A stretch of DNA of 7,809 nt from Oscillospiraceae bacterium (GCA_031272845.1 JAISTA010000015.1:1-7809), one strand, 5' to 3'. Numbered from the stretch's first letter, positions 1 through 6,527 are shown. Notes: generated from the letters alone by a model not told the origin. Numbers and translations: made by a program.

Positions 1-313
1 AGGGACGGTCGTGCAGGCACTGGTCGCAGTGGCCGCAGCCTGCGCGGACCTCGCTGCACAAAACACGGTCTCCGGGCTTGACGTATGTCACCTTGCTGCC
101 GATTGCGTCTACAATACCCGCAATTTCGTGTCCGGCGGCGCCGGGCCCCTCGTACTCCATATGCTCACCTGTGTTCGCGTGGATGTCACTGTGGCAGATG
201 GTACACGTCATGACCTTTATGCGTACGTCATAATCGCCGGGCTCATCCAGCTCAACTTCCTCAACTACGACCTCACGCCCCATTTTCGGAGCTAAAGCAA
301 GCTTTACACGCAT
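1..313 (-). CDS. Zinc-dependent medium-chain alcohol dehydrogenase, N-terminal part (cut by window edge)
   Basis: The first 104 residues of a medium-chain dehydrogenase/reductase are visible; the rest lies beyond base 1. The family oxidises alcohols or polyols (or reduces aldehydes) with NAD(P) in the cytoplasm. The reading shows the GroES-like catalytic domain: CTICHSD at 37-43, with Cys40 as the expected catalytic-zinc ligand, GHE at 61-63, the KPGDRV turn at 79-84, and the structural-zinc cluster starting at Cys93, Cys96 and Cys99. The fourth structural cysteine would fall just outside the window. The ATG at 313-311 is preceded by AAGGAGA (328-322) at 8 nt. The gene lies 215 nt downstream of the UroD-like gene on the same strand, but hairpins separate them, so co-transcription is uncertain. 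Cofactor and substrate cannot be told because the Rossmann domain is missing. Family assignment is firm; a threonine- or sorbitol-dehydrogenase-like role is only possible. Confidence 0.9.
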   Translation of the reverse strand, partial: MRVKLALAPKMGREVVVEEVELDEPGDYDVRIKVMTCTICHSDIHANTGEHMEYEGPGAAGHEIAGIVDAIGSKVTYVKPGDRVLCSEVRAGCGHCDQCLHDRP

Positions 314-438
314 AGTAATAATCTCCTTGTAAATTTATAAACAATTATTTTGTTTTCAGAATGTTTTTCGGCGGCCGCTGCCGCATTTTTACGTCTATAT
401 TCATTCCGCAAAAGCGGAAGCAATATTCAAATTTATCG

Positions 439-464
439 GGTACGCTCAATTACTTGAGCGTACC
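439..464. repeat. Perfect 11-bp inverted repeat (hairpin)
   Basis: GGTACGCTCAA (439-449) and TTGAGCGTACC (454-464) are exact reverse complements separated by TTAC. The hairpin lies about 65 nt downstream of the UroD-like stop codon. Neither side is followed by a clear T-run, so it is not a textbook intrinsic terminator. It could be a 3'-end stabiliser, a second termination or processing element, or an operator. The symmetry is certain; the role is not. Confidence 0.75.
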
Positions 465-485
465 GTCTTGCCCTGTAATAAATTT

Positions 486-517
486 GCAGGGGCGGGGAAA
501 GGATAAACCGCCCCTGC
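486..517 (-). terminator. Probable transcription terminator or 3'-end hairpin of the ABC/UroD operon
   Basis: Read leftward, GCAGGGGCGG (517-508) pairs perfectly over 10 bp with CCGCCCCTGC (495-486), with a 12-nt loop. It starts 11 nt after the UroD-like stop codon. The stem is very GC-rich and stable. The following leftward bases are AAATTTATT, so the U-tract is poor and termination may be partial. Position and stability support a 3'-end function for the operon transcript. Confidence 0.6.
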
Positions 518-528
518 GTGGGCATTAG

Positions 529-1635
529 CTAAAAGCGTGAATAATATTCCCGGCTGTAGCAATACAGCTCGGAGCAGAGCTTCCATAAACGTTCGGGGTC
601 GGACTCAAAGATTGCGGGATAAAACCCGCCGTTCTTGCCGTAGAGCTCAACGCTGCGCTGTACGATCTCGGTAATTTGCGCGTCTGAATACGCAACGCCG
701 AAGTCGTACCCTTCAAGCTGGGCGTTAAACCCGATTCTGTCTCCGTAAAGCTCCTTCATTTTCGGAATATCGACGGCGCGGCGCTGTATCTGAAGAAAAT
801 CAACGCCGAGGTCGCACATATAAGGCAGAAAACGCTCTATTTTGCCGCAGGAATGCAGCTCAAAGATACATCCGGCGCCTTTTATGTGGTCGATAATCCG
901 TTTTGTCGGTTCGTAGACAAGCTCCTCCATCATGCGTTCGCCGAAAAAGGTTTCTCTTTCGGTTCCCCAGTCGTCGTGATATGTCACGAATTCCACGGGG
1001 TAGAGCGCCTTGAGATAATCAAAGAAGCTTATGATAAAGTCAGCGAGCCGGTTAAAGTAATCCAGGCAGGCCTCCGGTTCCTCGGCCATCGCGAGCATAC
1101 CCTCGCCGTAACCGCCGACCATTGCGACAAGCAGCTCGGTCAGTCCCTGATGAATGTTTATGTGCAGGATTTTGTCCGGATCATAGCGCTCGGCCATGAA
1201 TTTTTCGGCGGTTTCCCGTACAGTCCACTCATCGAGATTCGGCCACTTAACGTGCTTTTCCCAATCGCATACGTCTTCAACCACCTTTGTTCCCGGCGTA
1301 AGCATAGCTCCGCCGGCTGAGGCGACCCACGTCCAGGAATTTCCGAACGGGTCGATGAACACGTAGTCCTCTTTCTGCATTGCGCGGAAATCGGGGCCGA
1401 ACTGCAGCTTCCCGGGCTTGTGGACGCCCAGCTCATTTATATGCAGCATTTGCTGATCAGTATGAGCGTTGGGCACCCACAGCGGTTTATCCCGGCGCGC
1501 CGCACGCCAAAAGTTTTCTTTTGGCGTGATCGGCGTGTCGAATTTAGGTACGGTAAACGGTATGCTGCCGAACGACGAGGTATCCGAAAAGGTCGGAAAA
1601 CCGGACTCAAGATACATCGGACGCGTCAGTTTCAT
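529..1635 (-). CDS. Uroporphyrinogen decarboxylase-fold protein, MtaA-type methyltransferase-like
   Basis: This 368-residue protein belongs to the UroD/MtaA superfamily, cytoplasmic TIM-barrel enzymes that include haem-pathway decarboxylases and zinc-dependent methyltransferases moving methyl groups to or from corrinoid proteins or coenzyme M. Visible marks are HDDWG at 220-224, the HSCG motif at 261-264 (the His-x-Cys part of the MtaA-type zinc site), GVDFLQIQ at 277-284 and a C-terminal GGFYPAIFESDPERLW stretch at 336-351. Cys354 is a possible third metal ligand, unproven. The HemE N-terminal substrate motif (R-x-P-x-W-x-M-R-Q-A-G-R) is absent; the equivalent area reads KPLWVPNAHTD (50-60). 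This argues against haem synthesis. ATG 1635 has GGAG (1648-1645) at 9 nt, and the gene starts 24 nt after the solute-binding-protein stop, so it is very likely co-transcribed with the transporter. Inference: it acts on the imported compound, perhaps by demethylation. No corrinoid protein gene is nearby, so partners would be elsewhere. Confidence 0.85.
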   Translation of the reverse strand: MKLTRPMYLESGFPTFSDTSSFGSIPFTVPKFDTPITPKENFWRAARRDKPLWVPNAHTDQQMLHINELGVHKPGKLQFGPDFRAMQKEDYVFIDPFGNSWTWVASAGGAMLTPGTKVVEDVCDWEKHVKWPNLDEWTVRETAEKFMAERYDPDKILHINIHQGLTELLVAMVGGYGEGMLAMAEEPEACLDYFNRLADFIISFFDYLKALYPVEFVTYHDDWGTERETFFGERMMEELVYEPTKRIIDHIKGAGCIFELHSCGKIERFLPYMCDLGVDFLQIQRRAVDIPKMKELYGDRIGFNAQLEGYDFGVAYSDAQITEIVQRSVELYGKNGGFYPAIFESDPERLWKLCSELYCYSREYYSRF

Positions 1636-1659
1636 TTACGATTACTCCAGAATTGGCGT

Positions 1660-2832
1660 TTACTGAGCGCCGTATTTCTTGTCGATACCTGTCAGGTATT
1701 CCTTATAGGTGTCCTTTGTGACGATAGAGCTTTCCGCGATCCAGATGGTCGCCTTGTCGCCCGCCGCGCGGCGCTCCGGCCAAAGGGTTTCAGCTGTCGC
1801 GCGTCCGTCTACCATTGCGATAAGGCCGAGAGCCGCAGGTCCGGCATACGCATAGTCGGAGATAGCATAGCAGGCCTTCCACGCGCCGTCATAGCCGGAA
1901 TCCCACTCAAGGGCGAGCATAACGCTGCCGACGTCTGTCAAAAGGATGTTGTCCTGTGTGTCGAGTGTCTCGAAGAAGCGGGCCGCGCCCTGCGCAAAAT
2001 CTTCAACGCACGCGTCTACGAACCAATACTTGATTTCAGTGTGGGCTGTAATGACCTGGCTTGTCAGGTTGTAGCCGACCTCTGTGTTGATGTTTCCGGC
2101 TGTAACGCCGTCCGCGTCAAAGATGTTTGTGTTTCCGGGGAATGCTTTCTTGAAAGCTTCGGTCGCGCCGACACAGCGGTCGTGCAGCGGGGGAGATGTG
2201 GACCAGTCGAGGTTCAGCAGGCCGATTGTGGAAACGTCAACGTCGCCTTTCCAATAGGTCTTGTAGTTGTCGATGAGCCACTGCAGAGAGTCGTAGCCGG
2301 ACTGATACTGGTCTAGCGCGAGGGCCGGAGCGATAGCAGCGCCGGTGGAATCGTACATCGGGTTGAACATGCATACGAACGGAAGCTTGAACTCCTCAAG
2401 CAGCTCAATAACGCGGTTTTGAATTGTCGGGTCGCAGTCCATAAAGAAGCCGTCGACGTTGCCCTGGTTTGCCATAACCTCAAGGTTCTGGACATAAGCC
2501 TCAGCGTCGCCGTTGCCTGTTGATTCGGCAACATCAAAGTTGTAAACGTTGCCAAGAACCTTCCAGGCGTTCATCATCGTGTCAACGAGCGGAGAGGGGG
2601 CGGTGTAAGCATACACAAAGTGATACTTGTCACGCGCGTTCCAATCAACGTCGTCTGTTGCGTAACCGGCTGTGCCGTCTGTTGAGGGCGGCGCGGGCGG
2701 AAGCTCACTGCCGGTGTCGGCTGTCGGCGTTGTCGGCGGTGTGGGCGTGGGTGTGGTCTTGTCTTTGCCGCCGCAGGCGAAAAGCGCCAGTGACAAGCAC
2801 AGAACAAGAAGCAATGCTACGATCTTTTTCAT
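1660..2832 (-). CDS. Sugar-type ABC transporter solute-binding lipoprotein
   Basis: A 390-residue extracytoplasmic binding protein of the periplasmic-binding-protein type 1 class (ribose/galactose group) that captures substrate and delivers it to the two permeases. Residues 1-19 are a lipoprotein signal peptide (MKK, hydrophobic core) ending in lipobox LFAC with Cys20 as the lipidated residue. A Thr/Pro/Gly-rich linker follows (about 21-58), as in Gram-positive lipoproteins. The folded part starts near 68 (YHFVYAYTAPSPLVDTMMNAW), with the family-typical NLEVMANQGNVDGFFMDCD at 116-134. The C-terminal lobe includes NILLTDVGSVMLALEWDSG (295-313). ATG 2832 is preceded by GAGG (2843-2840) at 7 nt. 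The gene sits fourth in the importer operon, after a 113-nt gap with hairpins, and directly before the UroD-like gene. The sequence diverges from well-known ribose, xylose and AI-2 binders as I recall them, so I do not assign a ligand. Confidence 0.92.
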   Translation of the reverse strand: MKKIVALLLVLCLSLALFACGGKDKTTPTPTPPTTPTADTGSELPPAPPSTDGTAGYATDDVDWNARDKYHFVYAYTAPSPLVDTMMNAWKVLGNVYNFDVAESTGNGDAEAYVQNLEVMANQGNVDGFFMDCDPTIQNRVIELLEEFKLPFVCMFNPMYDSTGAAIAPALALDQYQSGYDSLQWLIDNYKTYWKGDVDVSTIGLLNLDWSTSPPLHDRCVGATEAFKKAFPGNTNIFDADGVTAGNINTEVGYNLTSQVITAHTEIKYWFVDACVEDFAQGAARFFETLDTQDNILLTDVGSVMLALEWDSGYDGAWKACYAISDYAYAGPAALGLIAMVDGRATAETLWPERRAAGDKATIWIAESSIVTKDTYKEYLTGIDKKYGAQ

Positions 2833-2946
2833 TTTGTTTCCTCACTATATAAAAATTTTTTGGTTGGGCTGATTAATTTTTGTCCCGCAGGGCTGTTTTT
2901 ACGTAGGGACACGGGAGAGTGCTGACACTACCCGGTTACTGCCGCG
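2833..2946 (-). other. Intercistronic gap upstream of the solute-binding-protein gene
   Basis: This is the only long gap inside the transporter operon (113 nt). It contains an inverted repeat TGTCCC (2881-2886) / GGGACA (2906-2911) with a 19-nt loop and lies next to the hairpin around the upstream permease stop codon. Near the start is an AT-rich run (TTTTTATATAG read leftward, about 2856-2844), but no good -35 lies at the right distance. A separate promoter is therefore not supported. It may hold mRNA-processing or stabilising structure that raises binding-protein output over the membrane subunits. Confidence 0.45.
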
Positions 2947-2956
2947 CTAGGCGGCA
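2940..2956. repeat. Inverted repeat around the permease stop codon
   Basis: TGCCGC (2940-2945) and GCGGCA (2951-2956) are exact reverse complements with a 5-nt loop. The loop carries the TAG stop codon (2949-2947, read leftward) of the second permease gene. On the plus strand the stem is followed by TTTT, but no rightward gene ends here. It most likely acts, if at all, as an intercistronic mRNA structure between permease and binding-protein genes. Confidence 0.5.
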
Positions 2957-3921
2957 TTTTTCCGCTCCAGATTTCTGATTCGCGAGCGCTGGTTGACAAA
3001 GTCAACAAACAGCGCCAGCAGCAAAAGCGCACCCTGCGCAACAATCTGCCAGTACGGCGGAAGTCCGCTTGTTGTAAGACCCGTATTGAATACGGTTAAG
3101 AGCAGTATGCCGAAAAAGCAGTTTACCATCGCTCCGGCGCCGCCCATAAAGGATACGCCGCCGAGAACAGAGGCTGTTATAGCGTCCAGCGCGCCTGTGT
3201 CGCCCGCTGTCGGTGAGCCGGAGTGCATGCGCGAGGCCAGAACCAAGCCGGCAACAGCCGCGAGCGCGCCGTTATTCAAAAACAGAATCGTCGAGAGCTT
3301 TTTCTGGTTAATGCCGCAGAGCCGGGCGGCCTGACGATTTCCGCCGCACATATAAATGCTGCGGCCGAAGTTTGTAAACGCGAGGATCAGGCCGTAAGCG
3401 ACCATAAGCACGAACATAATCACGAACGGGAGCGGAAGAATGCCGAACACAAGCGCCGAGCCGACCTTGTAATACCCCTGGTTTGAGATCGGGAGGTTCT
3501 TGCTTTGCGTTATGACGCGGATAAGTCCCGTGTAAACCGACATAATGCCGATTGTCGCGATGAAGCTCATAAAATTGAGCTTGTTTACGAAAACCGCGTT
3601 AACGGCGCCGCAGAGCATTCCGAAAACAATCGTGATCGGGATTGCAAGCGGCCACGGAACGCCGGCTTCTATCAGCAGCGTTATTATAACTCCCGCAAAG
3701 GCCGCCTCCGCTCCCGCCGCAAGGTCTATCTCGCCGCCTATCATAAGCATTGCGATACCGATTGAGATGGTTCCGGCAAAGCTCATTGCGTGCATCAGGT
3801 TCTTGAGGTTGCTGAGGGAAAGGTAACTGCTGTTCCTTGTCTGGAACAGGATCATAACCAGTATGGTTACGAGGATTATCGGCGTAACCTTTGCCTTTAG
3901 AGCTTTCTTGATAACAGTCAT
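2947..3921 (-). CDS. Sugar-type ABC transporter permease (RbsC family), second permease
   Basis: A 324-residue integral membrane protein of the branched-chain/ribose permease superfamily (CUT2 class), forming half of the membrane channel. Hydrophobic segments occur around 13-27, 48-62, 72-86, 90-111, 117-137, 155-182, 212-230, 264-283 and 293-310, enough for the usual 8-10 helices. Family motifs are GGEIDLAAGAEAAF (62-75), the cytoplasmic coupling-loop signature FGRSIYMCGGNRQAARLCGI (185-204) and ITASVLGGVSFMGGAG (248-263). Length is normal for RbsC-like proteins. ATG 3921 has a strong AGGAGGT (3934-3928) 6 nt away and starts 18 nt after the upstream permease stop, so translation is probably coupled. 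It is clearly paralogous to the upstream permease over its whole length, suggesting a heterodimeric channel like LsrC/LsrD. The C-terminus is basic (RSRIRNLERK), as expected for a cytoplasmic tail. Confidence 0.94.
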   Translation of the reverse strand: MTVIKKALKAKVTPIILVTILVMILFQTRNSSYLSLSNLKNLMHAMSFAGTISIGIAMLMIGGEIDLAAGAEAAFAGVIITLLIEAGVPWPLAIPITIVFGMLCGAVNAVFVNKLNFMSFIATIGIMSVYTGLIRVITQSKNLPISNQGYYKVGSALVFGILPLPFVIMFVLMVAYGLILAFTNFGRSIYMCGGNRQAARLCGINQKKLSTILFLNNGALAAVAGLVLASRMHSGSPTAGDTGALDAITASVLGGVSFMGGAGAMVNCFFGILLLTVFNTGLTTSGLPPYWQIVAQGALLLLALFVDFVNQRSRIRNLERKNAA

Positions 3922-3939
3922 TTTAATACCTCCTACCGG

Positions 3940-4917
3940 CTACGATGCTTTCTTCGTGCGGGAAACACGCAGAAAGTCAATTGCGAGGGCAATCAGCAGC
4001 AAAGCGCCTGACGCGACGGTCTGCCAGTAAGACGTTACCCTCACTATCAGCATGCCGTTGTTGAAGCAGTTCAGTATAAGTATACCGATCAGCGCTCCGC
4101 CCATTCCGCCAGCTCCTCCGCCGAAGGAAATACCTCCGAGAACGGCGGCCGTCATTCCTGAAAACTGCTGGTTTACAATACCCGTTGTATTTGCGGTCTT
4201 GAGTCTTGCAGCAAGCAGGATTCCGGCAAGCGCCGACAAAGAGCCCGCGTTTATAAACAGTATGTAAGAAACGCGCTTCGGGTGCAGTCCCGACAAAAGC
4301 GAGGCCTGCGGGTTTCCGCCGACAAGATACATTGAGCGGCCGAATTTTGTGTTTTTCAGCATAACTCCGTATATCAGGAGCAGAACAAGCGATATGATAA
4401 TTGAATACGGGACAAAATCCGCGATTCTCTGCGTTCCGATAAAGTTGAACACGGAGTTGTCAATATCAATCTGCTGGCCGTTGTTTACGATGTAGCCGAG
4501 ACCCTGCGTAATTGAGGCTGTGGACAGCGTTGCGATAAACGGCTGAAACTTCAGCTCATTTATGAGCACCGCGTTAAAGGTTCCCGCAAGTGCGCCGGTC
4601 ACAAGGCCGATTATCAGCGCGAGGTACCAAGGAGCGCCCGCGCGCAGAGCATACGCCGCTATCAGTCCGCACATTGTGCCTGTGCCGCCGAGCGACAGAT
4701 CGACATAGCCGCCTATCATAAGCATGCCCGCGCCGATTGTCAGAAGAGAAACAAGCGTTATCGACTGCAGAATATTGCGTAAGTTTTTCGGATCGACGAA
4801 CTGACCCTTCGATATTATCGTGAATACCGCGACAACTACGACAAGCAGCATCACAAGCGTCAGCATTTTTGACTTAAATACGTATGAGATCGTTGATTTC
4901 AGCTTTTTCTGTTTCAT
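3940..4917 (-). CDS. Sugar-type ABC transporter permease (RbsC family), first permease
   Basis: A 325-residue RbsC-type membrane subunit and the partner of the permease encoded just downstream. A basic N-terminus (MKQKKLKS) precedes hydrophobic segments near 18-36, 52-69, 79-91, 97-118, 125-143, 169-186, 216-237, 256-284 and 297-315. Recognisable motifs are GGYVDLSLGG (69-78), KFGRSMYLVGGNPQASLLSG (191-210), the loop that contacts the ATPase, and MTAAVLGGISFGGGAGGMGG (255-274). Length and motif order are normal for the CUT2 class. ATG 4917 follows AGGAGG (4931-4926) by 8 nt, and that site overlaps the TAG stop of the ATPase gene. The gap to the ATPase is only 12 nt, so the pair is translationally linked. 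The GGYVDLSLGG stretch is closer to the classical GGIDLSVG form than the EIDLAAG version in the second permease. The transported compound cannot be deduced. Confidence 0.94.
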   Translation of the reverse strand: MKQKKLKSTISYVFKSKMLTLVMLLVVVVAVFTIISKGQFVDPKNLRNILQSITLVSLLTIGAGMLMIGGYVDLSLGGTGTMCGLIAAYALRAGAPWYLALIIGLVTGALAGTFNAVLINELKFQPFIATLSTASITQGLGYIVNNGQQIDIDNSVFNFIGTQRIADFVPYSIIISLVLLLIYGVMLKNTKFGRSMYLVGGNPQASLLSGLHPKRVSYILFINAGSLSALAGILLAARLKTANTTGIVNQQFSGMTAAVLGGISFGGGAGGMGGALIGILILNCFNNGMLIVRVTSYWQTVASGALLLIALAIDFLRVSRTKKAS

Positions 4918-4925
4918 CTCGTGCG

Positions 4926-4931
4926 CCTCCT
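4926..4931 (-). promoter_or_regulatory. Ribosome-binding site overlapping upstream stop codon
   Basis: Read leftward, AGGAGG shares two bases with the TAG stop of the ATPase gene (4932-4930) and lies 8 nt before the ATG of the first permease. A ribosome ending on the ATPase would sit on this site, which suggests translational coupling and supports the chosen permease start. Confidence 0.8.
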
Positions 4932-6414
4932 AGCTTTGCATGGCAAGCGCGAGGATACCCTCTTCCGTCGCCTCGCCGCGCTTTACATTTCCGGTGATTT
5001 TTCCCTCGTGCATGACGTATATCGTATCGGATACGCCGATAACCTCCGTCAGCTCCGACGAGATGAAGATAACTCCGATACCCTGCTTGGCAAAGTCGCA
5101 CACCATTTGGTATATCTCCGCCTTCGTGCCGACGTCGATACCCTTAGTCGGCTCGTCAAGAATCAGGAGCTTAATATCCAGCTTGCCGGAGGTCCAGCGG
5201 CCGAGTATGACCTTTTGCTGATTTCCGCCGGAAAGCTCGACGACAAGCTTGTCTGTGCTGGGTGTGCTTATCTTATACTTTGAGCGGGCGTTGTCGGCAA
5301 GAGCGGCTTCCTGCTTCCTGTCGAGGAAAAGGAGCTTTCTTATACGCGACAGCACCGGGATTGAGACGTTTTCCTTGATTGAGCGGAACAAAACGAGTCC
5401 CTGCTCCTTGCGGTCCTCAGGACACAGCGCGATACCCGCCGCAATCGCGTCGGCAGGCGCTTTGAGCTTTAAGGGCTTGCCCTCAAGAATCAGCTCACCT
5501 GACAGGATTTTGTCCGCCCCGAATATCGCACGGACAACCTCTGTGCGTCCGGCTCCGACAAGCCCGGAAAAGCCGATAATCTCGCCGCGCCGCAAGGTGA
5601 AGGAAACGTCCTTAACCTTTTTTGTAACGAGGTTTTGGACCTCAAGCAGCGTGTCGCCGTATTCGGTGTTGCGGTCGAGCTTTGCGTATGTATCGCCGAT
5701 ATCGCGGCCGACCATTGCTTTGATAAGCGTGGCCTCGGACGTTTCCGCTGTCGGAAAGCTTGCGACGGTGCGGCCGTCCTTCAGGACTACAATATCGTCT
5801 GTTATCTGGAAAATTTCCGCCATGCGGTGCGAGACGTAGATTATGACCTTGCCCTCGGCGCGCAGCTCGCGGATAAGCTTGAACAAAATGGAAATCTCGC
5901 TCTCTGCAAGGCTTGCCGTCGGCTCGTCAAACGCGATTACGTCTGACCCGCGCCGATAGGCCTTCATTATCTCGACCATCTGCTGATAGGCGACTGACAG
6001 TCTGCCGACAGGCTCTGACGGGGAGATATTGAGACCGAATTTGTCGATTACCTCCTGCGCGTCGCGTTTCAGCTTCTGCCTGTTGATAACGCCGGCCGTG
6101 CGCGGCAAATCACCGGCGAAGATGTTTTCCATAACGCTCATTGCGGGTATCAGCTGGCGCTCCTGATATATAACGCTGATTCCGGCCTTGATTGCGTCAT
6201 TCGGCGAGGAAAAGCTTTGCACCTGCCCGTCTAGCGTGACAGAACCCTCGTCGGCCCGAATATCGCCGCTCATAATTTTCAGCAGTGTTGATTTGCCGGC
6301 TCCGTTTTCACCGAGCAGGGCGAGCACCCTGCCGCCTTCGGCGCGGAAGCTGATATCCGACAGCGCCTGTACGCCCGGAAAAGCTTTGCTCACACCAGAA
6401 AATTCTAGTTGCAC
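4930..6414 (-). CDS. Sugar-type ABC transporter ATPase, two-domain (RbsA/MglA family)
   Basis: A 494-residue fused ATPase with two nucleotide-binding domains that powers the importer from the cytoplasmic face. Domain 1 (about 1-240): Walker A GENGAGKST (35-43), Q-loop Gln84, signature LSVAYQQ (139-145), Walker B ending in FDEP (162-165), switch His196. Domain 2 (about 255-494): degenerate Walker A GLVGAGRT (284-291) with Arg in place of Lys, PEDRK (332-336), signature LSGGNQQ (394-400), Walker B LLILDEP (416-422), and SSEL instead of the switch His (452-455). A weakened second Walker A and missing second switch His are normal in RbsA/MglA proteins, so only one site is expected to hydrolyse ATP efficiently. 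The start is GTG (6414-6412), giving MQLEFSGVSKAFPGV, the normal family N-terminus; AGGAGG (6429-6424) lies 9 nt upstream. It is the first gene of the leftward operon and diverges from the LysR gene. Confidence 0.96.
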   Translation of the reverse strand: MQLEFSGVSKAFPGVQALSDISFRAEGGRVLALLGENGAGKSTLLKIMSGDIRADEGSVTLDGQVQSFSSPNDAIKAGISVIYQERQLIPAMSVMENIFAGDLPRTAGVINRQKLKRDAQEVIDKFGLNISPSEPVGRLSVAYQQMVEIMKAYRRGSDVIAFDEPTASLAESEISILFKLIRELRAEGKVIIYVSHRMAEIFQITDDIVVLKDGRTVASFPTAETSEATLIKAMVGRDIGDTYAKLDRNTEYGDTLLEVQNLVTKKVKDVSFTLRRGEIIGFSGLVGAGRTEVVRAIFGADKILSGELILEGKPLKLKAPADAIAAGIALCPEDRKEQGLVLFRSIKENVSIPVLSRIRKLLFLDRKQEAALADNARSKYKISTPSTDKLVVELSGGNQQKVILGRWTSGKLDIKLLILDEPTKGIDVGTKAEIYQMVCDFAKQGIGVIFISSELTEVIGVSDTIYVMHEGKITGNVKRGEATEEGILALAMQS

Positions 6415-6423
6415 TCTGAAGCG

Positions 6424-6429
6424 CCTCCT
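6424..6429 (-). promoter_or_regulatory. Ribosome-binding site fixing the GTG start of the ATPase gene
   Basis: A full AGGAGG read leftward lies 9 nt before GTG 6414. No ATG gives a family-like N-terminus, so this site decides the start and shows that the first gene of the operon uses GTG. Confidence 0.85.
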
Positions 6430-6503
6430 GTTATAATGAATGTAATGCCTTTTTTTCTTGCCTTATTGTTCGACCTGTTATAATTTGTTAAATTTACGGT
6501 GCG

Positions 6504-6519
6504 CAAATTCGACAATTTG
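6504..6519. repeat. Inverted repeat near predicted 5' end of operon transcript
   Basis: CAAATT (6504-6509) and AATTTG (6514-6519) are exact reverse complements with a 4-nt loop. If the leftward promoter at 6557-6528 is used, this would be the first 20 nt or so of the mRNA. It could form a weak 5'-terminal hairpin; alternatively it is an operator just downstream of the start site. AT-rich stems of this size can occur by chance. Confidence 0.35.
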
Positions 6520-6527
6520 ATGAACTC

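Larger units (their letters stand above)
314..528. other. Intergenic region between UroD-like gene and dehydrogenase gene, rich in hairpins
   Basis: This 215-nt gap has no convincing coding sequence. It holds two long perfect inverted repeats (439-464 and 486-517, listed separately). It also holds a short hairpin TTCCGC-AAAA-GCGGAA (404-419) and a GC-rich stem GCGGC-CGCT-GCCGC (371-384) followed on the plus strand by ATTTTT. The part next to the dehydrogenase (about 330-360) is AT-rich. I found no leftward promoter there with both a good -35 and -10 at proper spacing. TATAAA at about 337-342 lies too close to the ribosome-binding site to act as a -10 for this start. Confidence 0.6.

Noticed and set aside
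371..390. Rightward intrinsic terminator (GCGGC-CGCT-GCCGC followed by ATTTTT)
   Set aside because: No rightward gene ends upstream of it and the stem has only 5 bp, so a terminator call is not justified.
284..455. Reading the degenerate second ATPase domain as a damaged gene (residue numbers within the protein at 4930-6414)
   Set aside because: Loss of the Walker A lysine and the switch histidine in domain 2 is normal for RbsA/MglA-type ATPases, and the frame is intact and full length.
529..1635. Annotation as the haem-pathway enzyme HemE
   Set aside because: The N-terminal arginine-rich substrate motif is missing and the HSCG motif plus transporter context fit the methyltransferase-like branch better.
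1420..2316. A 298-codon open frame on the plus strand
   Set aside because: It lies antisense over the binding-protein and UroD-like genes, which have clear family motifs, and its translation is arginine- and cysteine-rich with no recognisable domain. It is a shadow frame.
2844..2875. Internal promoter for the binding-protein gene
   Set aside because: The TATATA-like stretch lacks a matching -35 and would start transcription inside or after the ribosome-binding site.
5249..5839. A 196-codon open frame on the plus strand
   Set aside because: It is antisense to the ATPase gene and has the Ser/Arg-rich composition expected of the opposite strand of a coding sequence.
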